Under the pieces are notes generated by a model. It had not been told where the DNA came from, did no database searches, and saw only the letters and a program-made list of their open reading frames with translations. This document shows positions 32,904 through 42,219 of a stretch of DNA of 64,000 nt, one piece after another. Every line of letters starts with the position of its first letter. The stretch's first letter is position 1. The translations under genes and the position numbers were made by a program. The stretch comes from Selaginella moellendorffii (taxonomy: Eukaryota > Streptophyta > Lycopodiopsida > Selaginellales > Selaginellaceae), in contig NW_003314282.1 in NCBI RefSeq assembly GCF_000143415.4, forward strand, positions 1,921,697 to 1,985,696. Reading direction: 5' to 3'.

Positions 32904-32984
32904 TCTGCGAGTAGCGGTTTGATTTCCATACTAAGCTCACATTTATGCACATTTGCTTTGGCCAAGCCTTCGGGCGCGATCACT

Positions 32985-33935
32985 GATCAAGGTCTACGAG
33001 TTCCCGAGTTCCTGCTTTCGCAGATTTCAATCTTTACGTGAACACTGCTGTTTTCCTTTGATTTTCTGGTTTGTGTAGTCCCAATCGAGGAAGGAATGCA
33101 CGAGCATGGTAGTATCTCTGACGATGATTTGAGCCGTGACGAGGTACATTGATCAAGTTTTTATGTACATCTTCTATGTTTCTCGATTGAACTGCAGTCT
33201 CCTTACTTTTGGTTGAGAGCCAGAAACAGAAGGGGACCTCAAGAAGAACTCAGCCCCCTTATAAGTAAGTTTGTTTGATCTGTAATTCCTTGTCTGCTTT
33301 GTTGTGATGGAATTTTGCCATATCTCTCTAATGATACAACTTGTCTTCTCTTTTGCTTTTCCTCTGTCATTTTCAGTGTGGTCCTGACTCCTGACGACCC
33401 AATCAACGAAGAAATGGACAGTTTTGTGAAAGGTACACCGGTGCTAGACCTTGATCGCTGATCAAGGTCTACGAGTTCCTGAGTTCCTGCTTTCGCAGAT
33501 TTCAATCTTTACGTGAACACTGCTGTTTTCCTTTGATTTTCTGGTTTGTGTAGTCCTGGCTCCTGACGATCCAATCGAGGAAGAAATGCACGAGCATGGT
33601 GGGATGGTGAAAGTATCTCTGACGATGATTCTAGCTGTGACGAGGTACATTGACCAATTTTATGTACATCTTCTATGCTTCTCAATTGAACTGCAGTCTC
33701 CTTACTTTTGGTTGAGAGCTAGAAGATCTCAGCCCCCTTATAAGTAAGTTTGTTTGATCTGTAATTCCTTGCCCGCTTTGTTGTGCTGGAATTTGCCATA
33801 ATGACACAACTTGTTTTCTCTTTTGCTTTTCCTCTGTCGTTTTCAGTGTGGTCCTGACTCCTGACGATCCAATCGACGAAGAAATTCACAGTTTTGTGAA
33901 AAATACACCGGTGCTGTTGAATGGGTTTTTTGGTG
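32985..33935 (+). repeat. tandem duplication, about 475-bp unit
   Basis: The stretch beginning GATCAAGGTCTACGAG at 32985 recurs at 33460. Both units share an intron-like part ending TTTGTGTAG, a short frame with IEE-MHEHG, a GTACATTGA boundary, and CTGCAGTCTCCTTAC followed by TTATAAGTAAGTTTG. The second unit has small insertions and deletions. Each unit includes one variant of the PDDPI-EE module, so the array offers several similar exon-like pieces downstream of the TPD1-like gene. Confidence 0.75.
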
Positions 33936-34108
33936 GTTTTATAAGTTCCATAGCTAGCTCTCTTGATGCAGCAACTTACTTTCTCTTTTTCTTTTCTTCT
34001 TTCGTTGACGACTTATGGAGTTCTGGGCAGCGCTTTTCTGGAAGCTCTAGACAGTCCAACTCTCAGCTCGATCAAGAAGCGAAAACAAACATGAAACCAG
34101 CTCTTTAA
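33848..34108 (+). other. unknown ORF module, copy A
   Basis: An 86-codon open frame (VVLTPDDPIDEE, SFVKNTPVLLNGFFGGF, YFLFFFSSFVDDLWSSGQ) nearly identical to the one at about 23703-24000. It is preceded by an acceptor-like TTTTCAG at about 33840. Acidic start, hydrophobic middle, polar end. Its origin and coding status are unknown. Confidence 0.4.
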
Positions 34109-34825
34109 CTTTCTCACGAAAATCTGTTCCATACTTTGTCTTCCAAGACCAAAACTATAGCGCTTTACAGATCCGTGTGCCAGAATTGCCCAGCAGGATT
34201 CTCACAAACGTGGAGTGGTACCTTGTCGTCACGAGTTTCCTAAATGGCCGTGCTCCCCCGCCACGAACGTTCTTAACGCTCCGGGAATCATCAGACTTGC
34301 ATTTTGCGGCCACAATCTAGTGGTTTAAGTTGTCAAAATAATCGTTTTTATTTTTCCTTTGTTTTCTTTCAGCTACATGGCCAAAAATTCTTTGTGGAGC
34401 CAGAAGAATGAGGAGCTTAGAAAATTCTCAAATAAAAATCTGATTCGCATTGTTTGTTTGGATGAAACTTGCTTAAATGAGCATTGTTTGCTTGCTTAAA
34501 CTTTGCAGTGAAGGCGGCCAGAGAAAAAGAAACACCCACAAGCGGCCCTTGTCGCAAAAATGTGAGGAAGATAGTGTTGCCACCCCGGCTTTTCCAAGTA
34601 GTTCACGTCGGTGTAGAGCGCCAATGAAAACAACAATGTCGTTGCAACTACGTATCTATAATACCAACAGAATCAAAGACTAGAATGCTTTGCGGCACCA
34701 AACTAAAATCTTCCAGGAAACCTTCATGGAAACTGGAAAGGGTTTGGCTGGACGAAGATCCAACTCGATGAAAAAACTCCGAAAGACTTACAAGCTCAGA
34801 CCACTCTCACTTAAGATGCCCACTT
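34109..34825. other. end of duplicated block and spacer before AP-1 sigma stop
   Basis: 34109-34205 and 34435-34505 still match copy B (24000-24160). 34206-34434 is an insertion relative to copy B or a deletion from it. The rest should hold the AP-1 sigma 3' UTR. No gene is seen. Confidence 0.5.
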
Positions 34826-35522
34826 TCACTTGCTGCTTGACGACATCATGTGGGAAATGCCGGTTTCTTTGGCTTTCTCAACCATGGTGTCCTGGAAAAA
34901 CAATGGCATTAAAAGGGAGAAAAAGAAAGAACAGAGAAAAGGCTAGAGACAAGTTAATGCGTGCCTGAGCAGAAATGACTCGAGCCACGGATTTTTTGCT
35001 CGACTCCTGTAGCTCTCCCGACAGCAGTACCTCGTCCAGGATATAATACGCCTGCATACACACACAAAAACGAAAAGAAAAAGAAAAATAAAAAACCACA
35101 CCAAGTATTGACGTTGCTCTCAAAACTTAAAGTCGCTGGCTGACCTTGTGGAAATTAAAAACCAAGTCGAGCTCGCAAACCTGGATTCCAGAGCGAGAGA
35201 AAACAAACATATAAGTAAAGTCTATAGAAGAAGAAGCGAAAGAAAAAAAACGCTTACGTTGCCAAAGTAGCGGTCTAGAACTTCCACAAAGAGGTGTATG
35301 ACTTCCAAGCAGTCGAGCTCGTTGTCGTCGGCATCAACGCACATACAAAAATACAAGCTCGCATATCTAGAACAAGAACAAAACCTCAAGCGCGTAGAGA
35401 GAAAGGATTTGAGCTTCTTACCGCTTGTAGATGACTTTCAAATCCTTCCATTCAATGAAATTGCAAAGCCTGGTTCCTCTGGACAGAATGATGCTCGTGA
35501 TTTCTCTGATCGCCTGCATTGG

Positions 35523-35558
<36 letters not shown>

Positions 35559-35732
35559 AAGAGGAAATCAGAGAAAATGTAGGCGCTTACTTTAGGCCGA
35601 TCTTTCCCTGGATAAGCAGTATACCATTTCTGGAGCCGCACTTTCCCTTGGCGGCTCACGAGGAACACGGCTTGGATCTGCAAGAGCACAAAAGCGTCGC
35701 GATCGAATCGATAGGTCGATCGATCAAACCAT
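34826..35732 (-). CDS. AP-1 complex small (sigma) subunit
   Basis: Sigma-adaptin of the AP-1 clathrin adaptor, acting at the trans-Golgi/early endosome in cargo sorting. Seven exons (35732-35730, 35677-35591, 35513-35422, 35366-35258, 35180-35145, 35051-34965, 34891-34826) give 159 residues, close to the family's usual length. Motifs: [92 protein letters not shown]. The first coding exon is just the ATG, followed directly by an intron. Intron 6 has a GC donor (34964-34963). AP-1 rather than AP-2 is favoured by the ISAQD-type C-terminal extension. Confidence 0.95.
35527..35555. repeat. (GA)n microsatellite in an AP-1 sigma intron
   Basis: A clean run of GA dinucleotides in the intron between the second and third coding exons. 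Confidence 0.9.
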
Positions 35733-35865
35733 TCCCGGAGCCTTCCAAATCCCTTTTTAGGGCTCTTCGCATCGCTAGAAATTTCAAATTTAAAACGACC
35801 AGTGTGTGAGGAGTGTTTGTTCGCGAAAAACAAAGAAAACAAAGAAGAGAAAAATGTGGCGCTCT

Positions 35866-37853
35866 TCATTTCTTGGCTTTCTTGAGTGGTGGAGCTCCAT
35901 CTTCATCGTCGTCGCCATCGTCGTCCTCTTCATCCTCACCTCCATCGGCTCCTTCGCCATCGTCCTCCACTCCACCGTCTTGATCGCTCTCTTCTTCTTC
36001 CTCGTCGAATCCAGGAGCACCATCAACACTGGCGATGGCATTGTTGTTTCTTGCAGCAGCAGCGGCAGCGGCAGCAGTAGGAGCAGCGTTTGATCCAACC
36101 CCCTGTTGCTGCTCGCCATCTTCCTCCTCTTCTTCTCCATCCTCCTCTTCCTCTTCCTCCTCCTCCTCGCCTTCTTCCTCCTCTTCGTTGCCACCATGGT
36201 CGGGATCATCGCTGTCACCTTCGTCTCCACCGCTCTCACCACCACCGTCCTCCTCCTCTTCCTCGTTTTCTACTTCATCTTCGTCGCTCACTTTCTTTTT
36301 CGGAGTCCCGGCTCTCACAGCACCACCGGTGTTAGCCTCGCTGCCTCTGCCTCTTGCTGCTGTGAGGACCAGCGCTGACAAATCCTCCCCATTCACAGTC
36401 TTCTCGGGATCTTGCAGTGCATTGTCTGCAACACTGGCTTTACATCGGCCATTCTACAAAAAAGCGTATATAAGTTCAGTCTTGTCAAGAATGTAGTCCC
36501 TACCGTTTTCTCTTCTACAAGACTAGATATGAGCTGCGGCATCCGTAGTACGCTAGCGTTTCTGGAGAAGCAAACAAATCAGCGAGGGAGAAATTCACTT
36601 TAGAATAAAACTTTTCGTATACCTCAGGCAACCATCGCCTTGACCATTAAGCTCCTGTCAAACAAAAGAAATTACGTGTGAAAAAACTTGACAAAAAGAG
36701 AGAAATAAAAAGAGTACCGTTGCGAGAGCAGAACAAAAAGCTGTAATCTGCTCCAGGAACTGCTTATCACTCTCAAGTACTGCGGCTTTCTGCAATTCAG
36801 CATTTCTCCATCAGATGAAATCGCTGGATCAACGTATCAACGACCACAAAATGAGACGACAGAAAGAAAACGAAACTAAATGTAATTGCAAACACTGCAA
36901 GGAAACAGCAATAAACAAGAGCAAAGTTCGTACCTGTTCGAATTCTGGAGCAGCCAGGCATGCCGCTGCATATAAAGAAACATTGATACTGTCAGCGTCG
37001 TGGCAATTTTTCCAAAGAGAGTTCTCACATGTTAAAGGATTTTTGTCAAACAGATATCCGTACAACACCTTCAACAGCTCAATACCACGAGTTCCTCCTG
37101 CGAAGAAGTGAGAAGAATGATGTCAAACGAAAGCTTGAGCAGATTACCTTCTGAGATACTCTTGGCAAGCTGATGTATCCTGTCGAGCACGCAACATCTG
37201 GATACACAAGCGAATGTTACGAAAACCATACATCAGACGAGAGCGAACTCGTACCTTGTGTCTCCATACACAAAGTACTTGCTGGCCAAACAATCTAGGG
37301 GAGTGGCAATAGTGCCTTTGCTCTCAATCTGCACAGCATACGAGTTGTTAGAGATGCATAGAAGCTAGAAATTGAAATAGGCTTACCAGAGAGCACAAAA
37401 TCTTCGCAAAGAGATGAGTTTCAAACCTTCCAGCCTCCGTTCGGACAAGCTTCACGAGTATGTTAAGAGCCATCCTCTGCCAAAGTCGAGGATAAAACAA
37501 CACGTCGTCAGTTCTCAAAGACTAGCCCATCAAAATCTTACCAACAGATCTCAAAGCTCTCTGGAATCCTAAGCTAAAACGGAAAAAGCACGACTACTAG
37601 AACTAGAAAGGAAAGAAATGCTTACTTGTGCCGCTGGAGGTACTCCTGACTTGTTCAGCAGCTCCAGCAAGCCATCCCTGGCTTTGCTCTTGGAACACTC
37701 AGCTGCACCATTTGCTGCCTCGTCCTTGTTCCATGGGGCTTTTGCCTCTGCAGTGCTTACGAACACTCCTGCTGCCTCATCAACACAGCCATTCTGTACG
37801 ACTGTTGTCAAGCCAGCAGCCATTGCCAAAGTAGTCTCCCCCTCACTCAGCAT
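35866..37853 (-). CDS. unrecognised protein with very acidic C-terminal tail
   Basis: About ten exons read in frame from ATG at 37853 to TAA at 35866. The N-terminal two-thirds is helical and repeat-like: LLELLNKSGVPPAA, WMALNILVKLVRTEAGRF, HLFAKILCSLIESKG, LASKYFVYGDT, CCVLDRIHQLAKSI, GIELLKVLYGYLFDKNPLT, ESDKQFLEQITAFCSALAT. This suggests an alpha-helical (ARM/HEAT-like) scaffold, but I cannot name the family. The last exon is about 170 residues of Glu/Asp runs with a poly-Ala patch, ending PPLKKAKK, a basic NLS-like motif. Nuclear or nucleolar chaperone-like proteins often have such tails; that is inference only. Two junctions (near 37572 and 37470) needed alternative acceptors to stay in frame. 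Confidence 0.7.
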
Positions 37854-38465
37854 TTCTCCTCCTCCAACAGTAAAAGAAAAAAAAAAATTTTAAAGGACCG
37901 CTACCAGGAAACTAAAATCTCCACCTCCCTCACGAAAAACCAGCAGCTGAAGAGACAGAGCTCAGTTCCAAAACTCCATGAGCACTTCCAAACCAGACTG
38001 AACCACCATCATCCAAAGCACATCCGCCCCTCCAAACAAAATCTACAGCCGCCGCCGACTCTCTCACTCTCTCTCCTTCAGTGGGATGCCATTCCACGGG
38101 AGAAATAGACGATGATCCAACGGCACTCAGCCATCCAGAACGCATATCCCCTGTATATCCTCCACATGTGACGGGTGGGCCTGTTGCCCGAGTCTGCTGT
38201 TTTGACTTGAACTTAAGCCACCTCCAAATCCCAAAGATAAGAAAACCACCCGTCCCTGCTTTCCTGCCCGGACATTAAATCTCGGCCTCGTAGGACTGTG
38301 TGCTGGATATTCTGCTGCAAACACCGCGTCTTTGTCTAACTTTGCCTTCCTGAAATCCTTCCACCCTCCACAAATGAGTAGAAAAAAAAGAAAAAAAAAA
38401 AAAAGTCCGCCCGAGAGAGCCTCCGAAATACCTGCGTAGTGTCCCAATCCTGTCCGACTGACTGA
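37854..38465. other. spacer between acidic-tail gene start and Harbinger-like stop
   Basis: Probably promoter and 5' UTR of the acidic-tail gene plus the 3' UTR of the Harbinger-like gene. A poly-A-rich run lies at about 38380-38405. No gene is seen. Confidence 0.5.
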
Positions 38466-39932
38466 CTAGCCGTTCCTCGTTCCATCTACCACCATCTGAC
38501 CCACGGATCGCACTGGACCTCCTCCAAATCCCATTGCTGTTTGATACTGCCCGACAAAGCCTGCCAAAGCGCTTCGCACGCTCTCCCCGTAAACGTCTGG
38601 ATCCCCGTCCACCACCGCCGGCTCCCGCTGCTCCAGCTCCTCCTCCACCTCGGGCATCGCCTCCCCGTTGTCGATGAGGAAGTTCTGGAGCACGCACGAC
38701 GCCGCCACGATGAACGGCAGCAGCTCGATGCTGTCCACCCGCTGCGTCGTCTTGAGCAGCTGCCACTGCTCCTTGAGCATCCCGAAAGCTCGACGCAGCG
38801 GCCGCATTGCATGCCTGTGTGCCTTGTTGAAGAGAGCAGTCAGATCGAAGCTCGAGTCCTCGGGCTGGGAGTATGGAGTGATGAGCCACGGCTGCAAGTT
38901 GTAGGAGCGGTCTCCGAGAACGTAGCGAGGAATGAAAATGCCACCACCGAGGTCCAGCGGAGGTCCTTGGAGAAGTTCATGGCTCTCTCGAACTCGCGAG
39001 TAGAACCTCGTCTTGAGAAGGATGGCGGCGGGAGGGATGCATCCCGGCCAGCCCACTGAGATGTCGAGAAACCGCGAGCGAGAGTCCACCACCCCTTGCA
39101 TCACGACGCTGTAGTTCCTGGTGTGATCGAAGTAGTCGATCCCCATTTCTCCCGGCGGCCTCTCCACGGCAAAGTTGGTGCAGCCAAGAGCTCCACAGCA
39201 GTGTGGCAATCCTACAGCGGCGAACTCGCCGGAGATGCTCGTCAATCTCTCGCTCGACGTCGGGAAATCGAACAGGTGGCCCAGCTTCTCCTCCAATCCC
39301 TTGCAAACGTCGTAGAAGGCCTTGGAGCAGCTGCCAGTGCTGATTCCAAACTTGCGAGCTACGACTTTGATGGTCGCGCCGTGAGCCAAGCGGTAGAGCG
39401 TCGCGGCCAGCTTTCGATCGGCGGGGATGTCAGCGGGCTCTTGTCTCTCGAGAACCGGGCCTAAAATCTCCAGCAGCCTCGCGAAACTGGCCCGAGACAT
39501 CCGGAAGCTCGCCTTCCAGTGGACATCGTCACCGCTTTGGAAAACATCGTGAAACCGAGGAGGAGCGATCGTATCCCCCATCGCATGGACGGCCTTTCTC
39601 AGGCTCGACGAGGAAGAATGGAGCTGGTGATCATCGTCGCTGGCGATGGCCGGATCAGCAGCGGCGGCCGCGGCATCGCTCGCCGCCGTGAGCGAGAACA
39701 TAGTCTGGAGCTTCGCGAGCGCGCTGCTGGTAGCCTGCATTGACGATTCCAGGGCGGCCGCAGCATTGCCGGGGAGAAGCACAAGCAAGCTGTGCTCATC
39801 CACGAATCGCTGGACAAGAACCACTGCCGTTGCCACTGCTGCTAGCACTACTGCTACCTCTTCGCGGCAGAGCTTGCCCTTGAGCCGTCGCGGGGCATCG
39901 CCAGAGCCATCGCCAGCGCCATCGCCGGCCAT
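38466..39932 (-). CDS. domesticated PIF/Harbinger nuclease (HARBI1/ALP1-like), catalytic triad lost
   Basis: Single exon, 488 residues. The second half is a DDE_4 (Harbinger) nuclease fold: VLERQEPADIPADRKLAATLYRLAHG (helical), GCSKAFYDV-like helix, VGLPHCCGALGCTNFAVERP, YSVVMQGVVDSRSRFLDISVG, PRYVLGDRSYNLQPWLITPY, FNKAHRHAMRPLRRAFGMLK. In active members the motifs read G-IDGTH, LGDSGY and ERAFG. Here the first Asp is Gly (GALGC) and the Glu is Arg (RRAFG); only the middle Asp survives. Long Ala-rich N-terminus, no terminal repeats nearby, intact frame. This fits a host gene like Arabidopsis ALP1, which acts with Polycomb repressive complex 2. Start at 39932 is the first ATG of the frame. Confidence 0.9.
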   Translation of the reverse strand: MAGDGAGDGSGDAPRRLKGKLCREEVAVVLAAVATAVVLVQRFVDEHSLLVLLPGNAAAALESSMQATSSALAKLQTMFSLTAASDAAAAAADPAIASDDDHQLHSSSSSLRKAVHAMGDTIAPPRFHDVFQSGDDVHWKASFRMSRASFARLLEILGPVLERQEPADIPADRKLAATLYRLAHGATIKVVARKFGISTGSCSKAFYDVCKGLEEKLGHLFDFPTSSERLTSISGEFAAVGLPHCCGALGCTNFAVERPPGEMGIDYFDHTRNYSVVMQGVVDSRSRFLDISVGWPGCIPPAAILLKTRFYSRVRESHELLQGPPLDLGGGIFIPRYVLGDRSYNLQPWLITPYSQPEDSSFDLTALFNKAHRHAMRPLRRAFGMLKEQWQLLKTTQRVDSIELLPFIVAASCVLQNFLIDNGEAMPEVEEELEQREPAVVDGDPDVYGESVRSALAGFVGQYQTAMGFGGGPVRSVGQMVVDGTRNG

Positions 39933-40067
39933 CACTCCCTCCAGCCCTAAAATGTTTCTCTAAAAGGTTTTCTACAAATCTATCTATCGCAAAACGAAAC
40001 TTATTAACCTTGTCAAACAAAGAAGAAAGAGTGTGAGAGAGATAGCGAAGAAAAACCATACCGGCGA

Positions 40068-42113
40068 TCAGATCACTCCAAGGGAGAACAAGCTGCGCTG
40101 GTGGAGATCACAGACTTCGATCACTCGCGAGCTCGACGATTCACCGTAGCACTCGATGGTGTTGACGAAGTGATGCTTCTTGTCCAGCCCCGCCACCACG
40201 CAAATGGATCCGTCCACCACCGCCGCAGCACCGTGAGCTCTCGACCCAGCCAGTGGCTTGATCGTCTCCCACTTCCCAGCGCGAGGATCAAAGCGCTCCA
40301 CACTCGCCAAGTAGTCGCAACCATCGTGGCCCCCGAGCACGTAGACTTTGTTGTTCCAGGCAGCCGACTGGAACCACAGCCGCTTGGAGCTCATCGGCGG
40401 AAGGCTCCTCCAGATGCCCTCGCGTGGATCAAACCGCTCGGCCGAGTCGAGGTAGAGGTTCCCGTCTGTTCCACCGAAAGCGTAGATCGATCCCTCCACC
40501 ACCACCGGAGAGAATGCGCCTCGTCTCTCCATCATTGGGACCGAAGCCATCCATCCCACCTCCTGATCGAATGACTCCGTCTCCGAGAGGAAGGCAGTGT
40601 CGTTTCTACCACCGAGAGCAAAGATCCTGCTTCCAACCACGGCTCCTCCGTGGTATGCGCGAGCTTTGACCATCGGCTTGCTCAACACACTCCAGACGTT
40701 TCCTTCCGGATCATACTGCTCGGTCGAGGTCACGTTGGTCTCTCCAATGGTGCCTCCAAACACGTAGATCTTCCCACTCAAAACTCCGGCCGCGGAACAC
40801 GATCGTGGTGCTAGCAGAGGCGCTGCCTGCCAGAGCTCGCCGCCACGCAGCACGAACTTGTCCACAGAGCGATCTTTCCCTTCGCCACTGGAGCCACCGA
40901 TGAGATACAACGCCTGAAAGGTGGCCAAGCGCTTCACCGCCGCCACCTCGGCCTTGAGCTCTTGGAGTTGCCCCGACAAGCTGATGCTCACGTTGGCAAG
41001 CTCCAAGTTCTTGGCTCGGACAGCATCCAGCTCCTTGAGACACTCCCCTTTCACTCTCAGCTCCTCCATCGTCTTGCCCAGCCGGATCTCGGTCTCACGC
41101 ATCTCCGCCACAGCGTCGGAGCACAGCCGCAAGCTTTTATCCACCGCTTTCGCGACGGAAGGATCAAACTGCCCTCCGGAAGCTAGCATCAAGCTCCCCA
41201 TGTCGGTAGGCATCGCGGCGCCAAAGATGATCTCTTGAGACGACGAGGAAGCCGAGACATTCTTGTCCTCGGGAGGATCGACAACCTTGAGCTTCTCGAG
41301 GATACGATCCAGCACTGTCGAATTGTCCTCGGACTGGAGAGCCTCCTGGACCATGAGTTGTGCTGTAGGAACTGCCGGAACAATGTACTCTTGATCTGCA
41401 TCACTGGAAGGTGGTGACGGCGCTCGAGGACCCGGAGGAGGAGGCGGCAAGTTCTCGGACTTCACAGCTGCTGGCGGTGGCGGTGGTGGCGGCGCCGCTT
41501 GAGGAAGAACAGCCGGAGGAGGAGCTGCTACCACTTGCTTCCACGCCGTGGGAGCTTTGTTGCTTGGCGGCGGAGGAAGAGGAGGAGGAGCCACCACAGG
41601 GCTCTTCGAAGAAGATGCTACCTTTCCCTTGGTGAAGAGTCCCACAAGCTCGTGCATTTGCTTCCTGGTAAGCTCGAACATGAATCGCCCCGCGGAGACG
41701 TAGTTCTCCTTGATCACTCTCGAGAAAACCTTCTCCGGCAGTGGAGCGCACTGGATTTCCAGCCGGACACGAACCTGGCAGGGGTACTTCGTCGGCGCGC
41801 TACCGTTGGGGCTCCAAGCGTGAGGATCGATCGAGAGAGCGCCCTTGCCGGTGGCCGCGAAGACGCCGTGGAGCGATCGATCGTCGTAGTTGAACAAGAA
41901 GAGGGGCATCCCTGCGTCGATGTGCTGGACGTAGGCGATGTGTGGCCGTGGCAGTCCGAAAAGATTCTTCCTCAGGCACTCCTCCATCGTCTCGCCGTTG
42001 CAAACGAAGATCACCGCGCCAAGATCGCGCGGATGGAGGCCGCGGTGATGGAATGCTGCGCCATTCCATGTCGTATCGACGAGGACCGTGTGAGTGTGGC
42101 GACCGGCGCCCAT
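40068..42113 (-). CDS. DCD domain-kelch repeat protein
   Basis: Single exon, 681 residues. Residues about 15-145 form a DCD (development and cell death) domain: GAVIFVCNGETMEECLRKNL followed by FGLP, LFLFNYDDRSLHGVFAATG, PCQVRVRLEIQCAPL. A Pro-rich linker (about 175-235) and a predicted coiled coil (about 335-395, MRETEIRLGKTMEELRVKGE) follow. Then come about five kelch repeats forming a propeller (IYVFGGTIG, IFALGGRND, IYAFGGTDG, VYVLGGHDG, ICVVAGLDK). DCD-kelch proteins are plant-specific and linked to stress and programmed cell death responses; molecular function is unknown. Divergent from FLN2 with only 106 bp between the start codons. Confidence 0.93.
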   Translation of the reverse strand: MGAGRHTHTVLVDTTWNGAAFHHRGLHPRDLGAVIFVCNGETMEECLRKNLFGLPRPHIAYVQHIDAGMPLFLFNYDDRSLHGVFAATGKGALSIDPHAWSPNGSAPTKYPCQVRVRLEIQCAPLPEKVFSRVIKENYVSAGRFMFELTRKQMHELVGLFTKGKVASSSKSPVVAPPPLPPPPSNKAPTAWKQVVAAPPPAVLPQAAPPPPPPPAAVKSENLPPPPPGPRAPSPPSSDADQEYIVPAVPTAQLMVQEALQSEDNSTVLDRILEKLKVVDPPEDKNVSASSSSQEIIFGAAMPTDMGSLMLASGGQFDPSVAKAVDKSLRLCSDAVAEMRETEIRLGKTMEELRVKGECLKELDAVRAKNLELANVSISLSGQLQELKAEVAAVKRLATFQALYLIGGSSGEGKDRSVDKFVLRGGELWQAAPLLAPRSCSAAGVLSGKIYVFGGTIGETNVTSTEQYDPEGNVWSVLSKPMVKARAYHGGAVVGSRIFALGGRNDTAFLSETESFDQEVGWMASVPMMERRGAFSPVVVEGSIYAFGGTDGNLYLDSAERFDPREGIWRSLPPMSSKRLWFQSAAWNNKVYVLGGHDGCDYLASVERFDPRAGKWETIKPLAGSRAHGAAAVVDGSICVVAGLDKKHHFVNTIECYGESSSSRVIEVCDLHQRSLFSLGVI

Positions 42114-42219
42114 CCGTGCTCGATTGATCGATCCCTAGCACCTACATTTGCCTAGAATCCCTTACATTCGAAATATTTCAAACGTCTTTAGGGTTTATAA
42201 GGTTTTTGGATGTCGAGCG
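42114..42219. promoter_or_regulatory. 106-bp bidirectional promoter, DCD-kelch / FLN2
   Basis: The whole gap between two divergent start codons, including both 5' UTRs. It contains TTTAGGGTTTATAAGG at about 42188: a telo-box-like AGGGTTT next to a TATAA-like stretch. Telo boxes are common in promoters of plant housekeeping and translation genes. Confidence 0.6.

Noticed and set aside
36035-36496. Ser-rich plus-strand ORF opposite the acidic tail
   Set aside because: It is the complement of GAG/GAA repeats that encode the Glu-rich tail on the minus strand.
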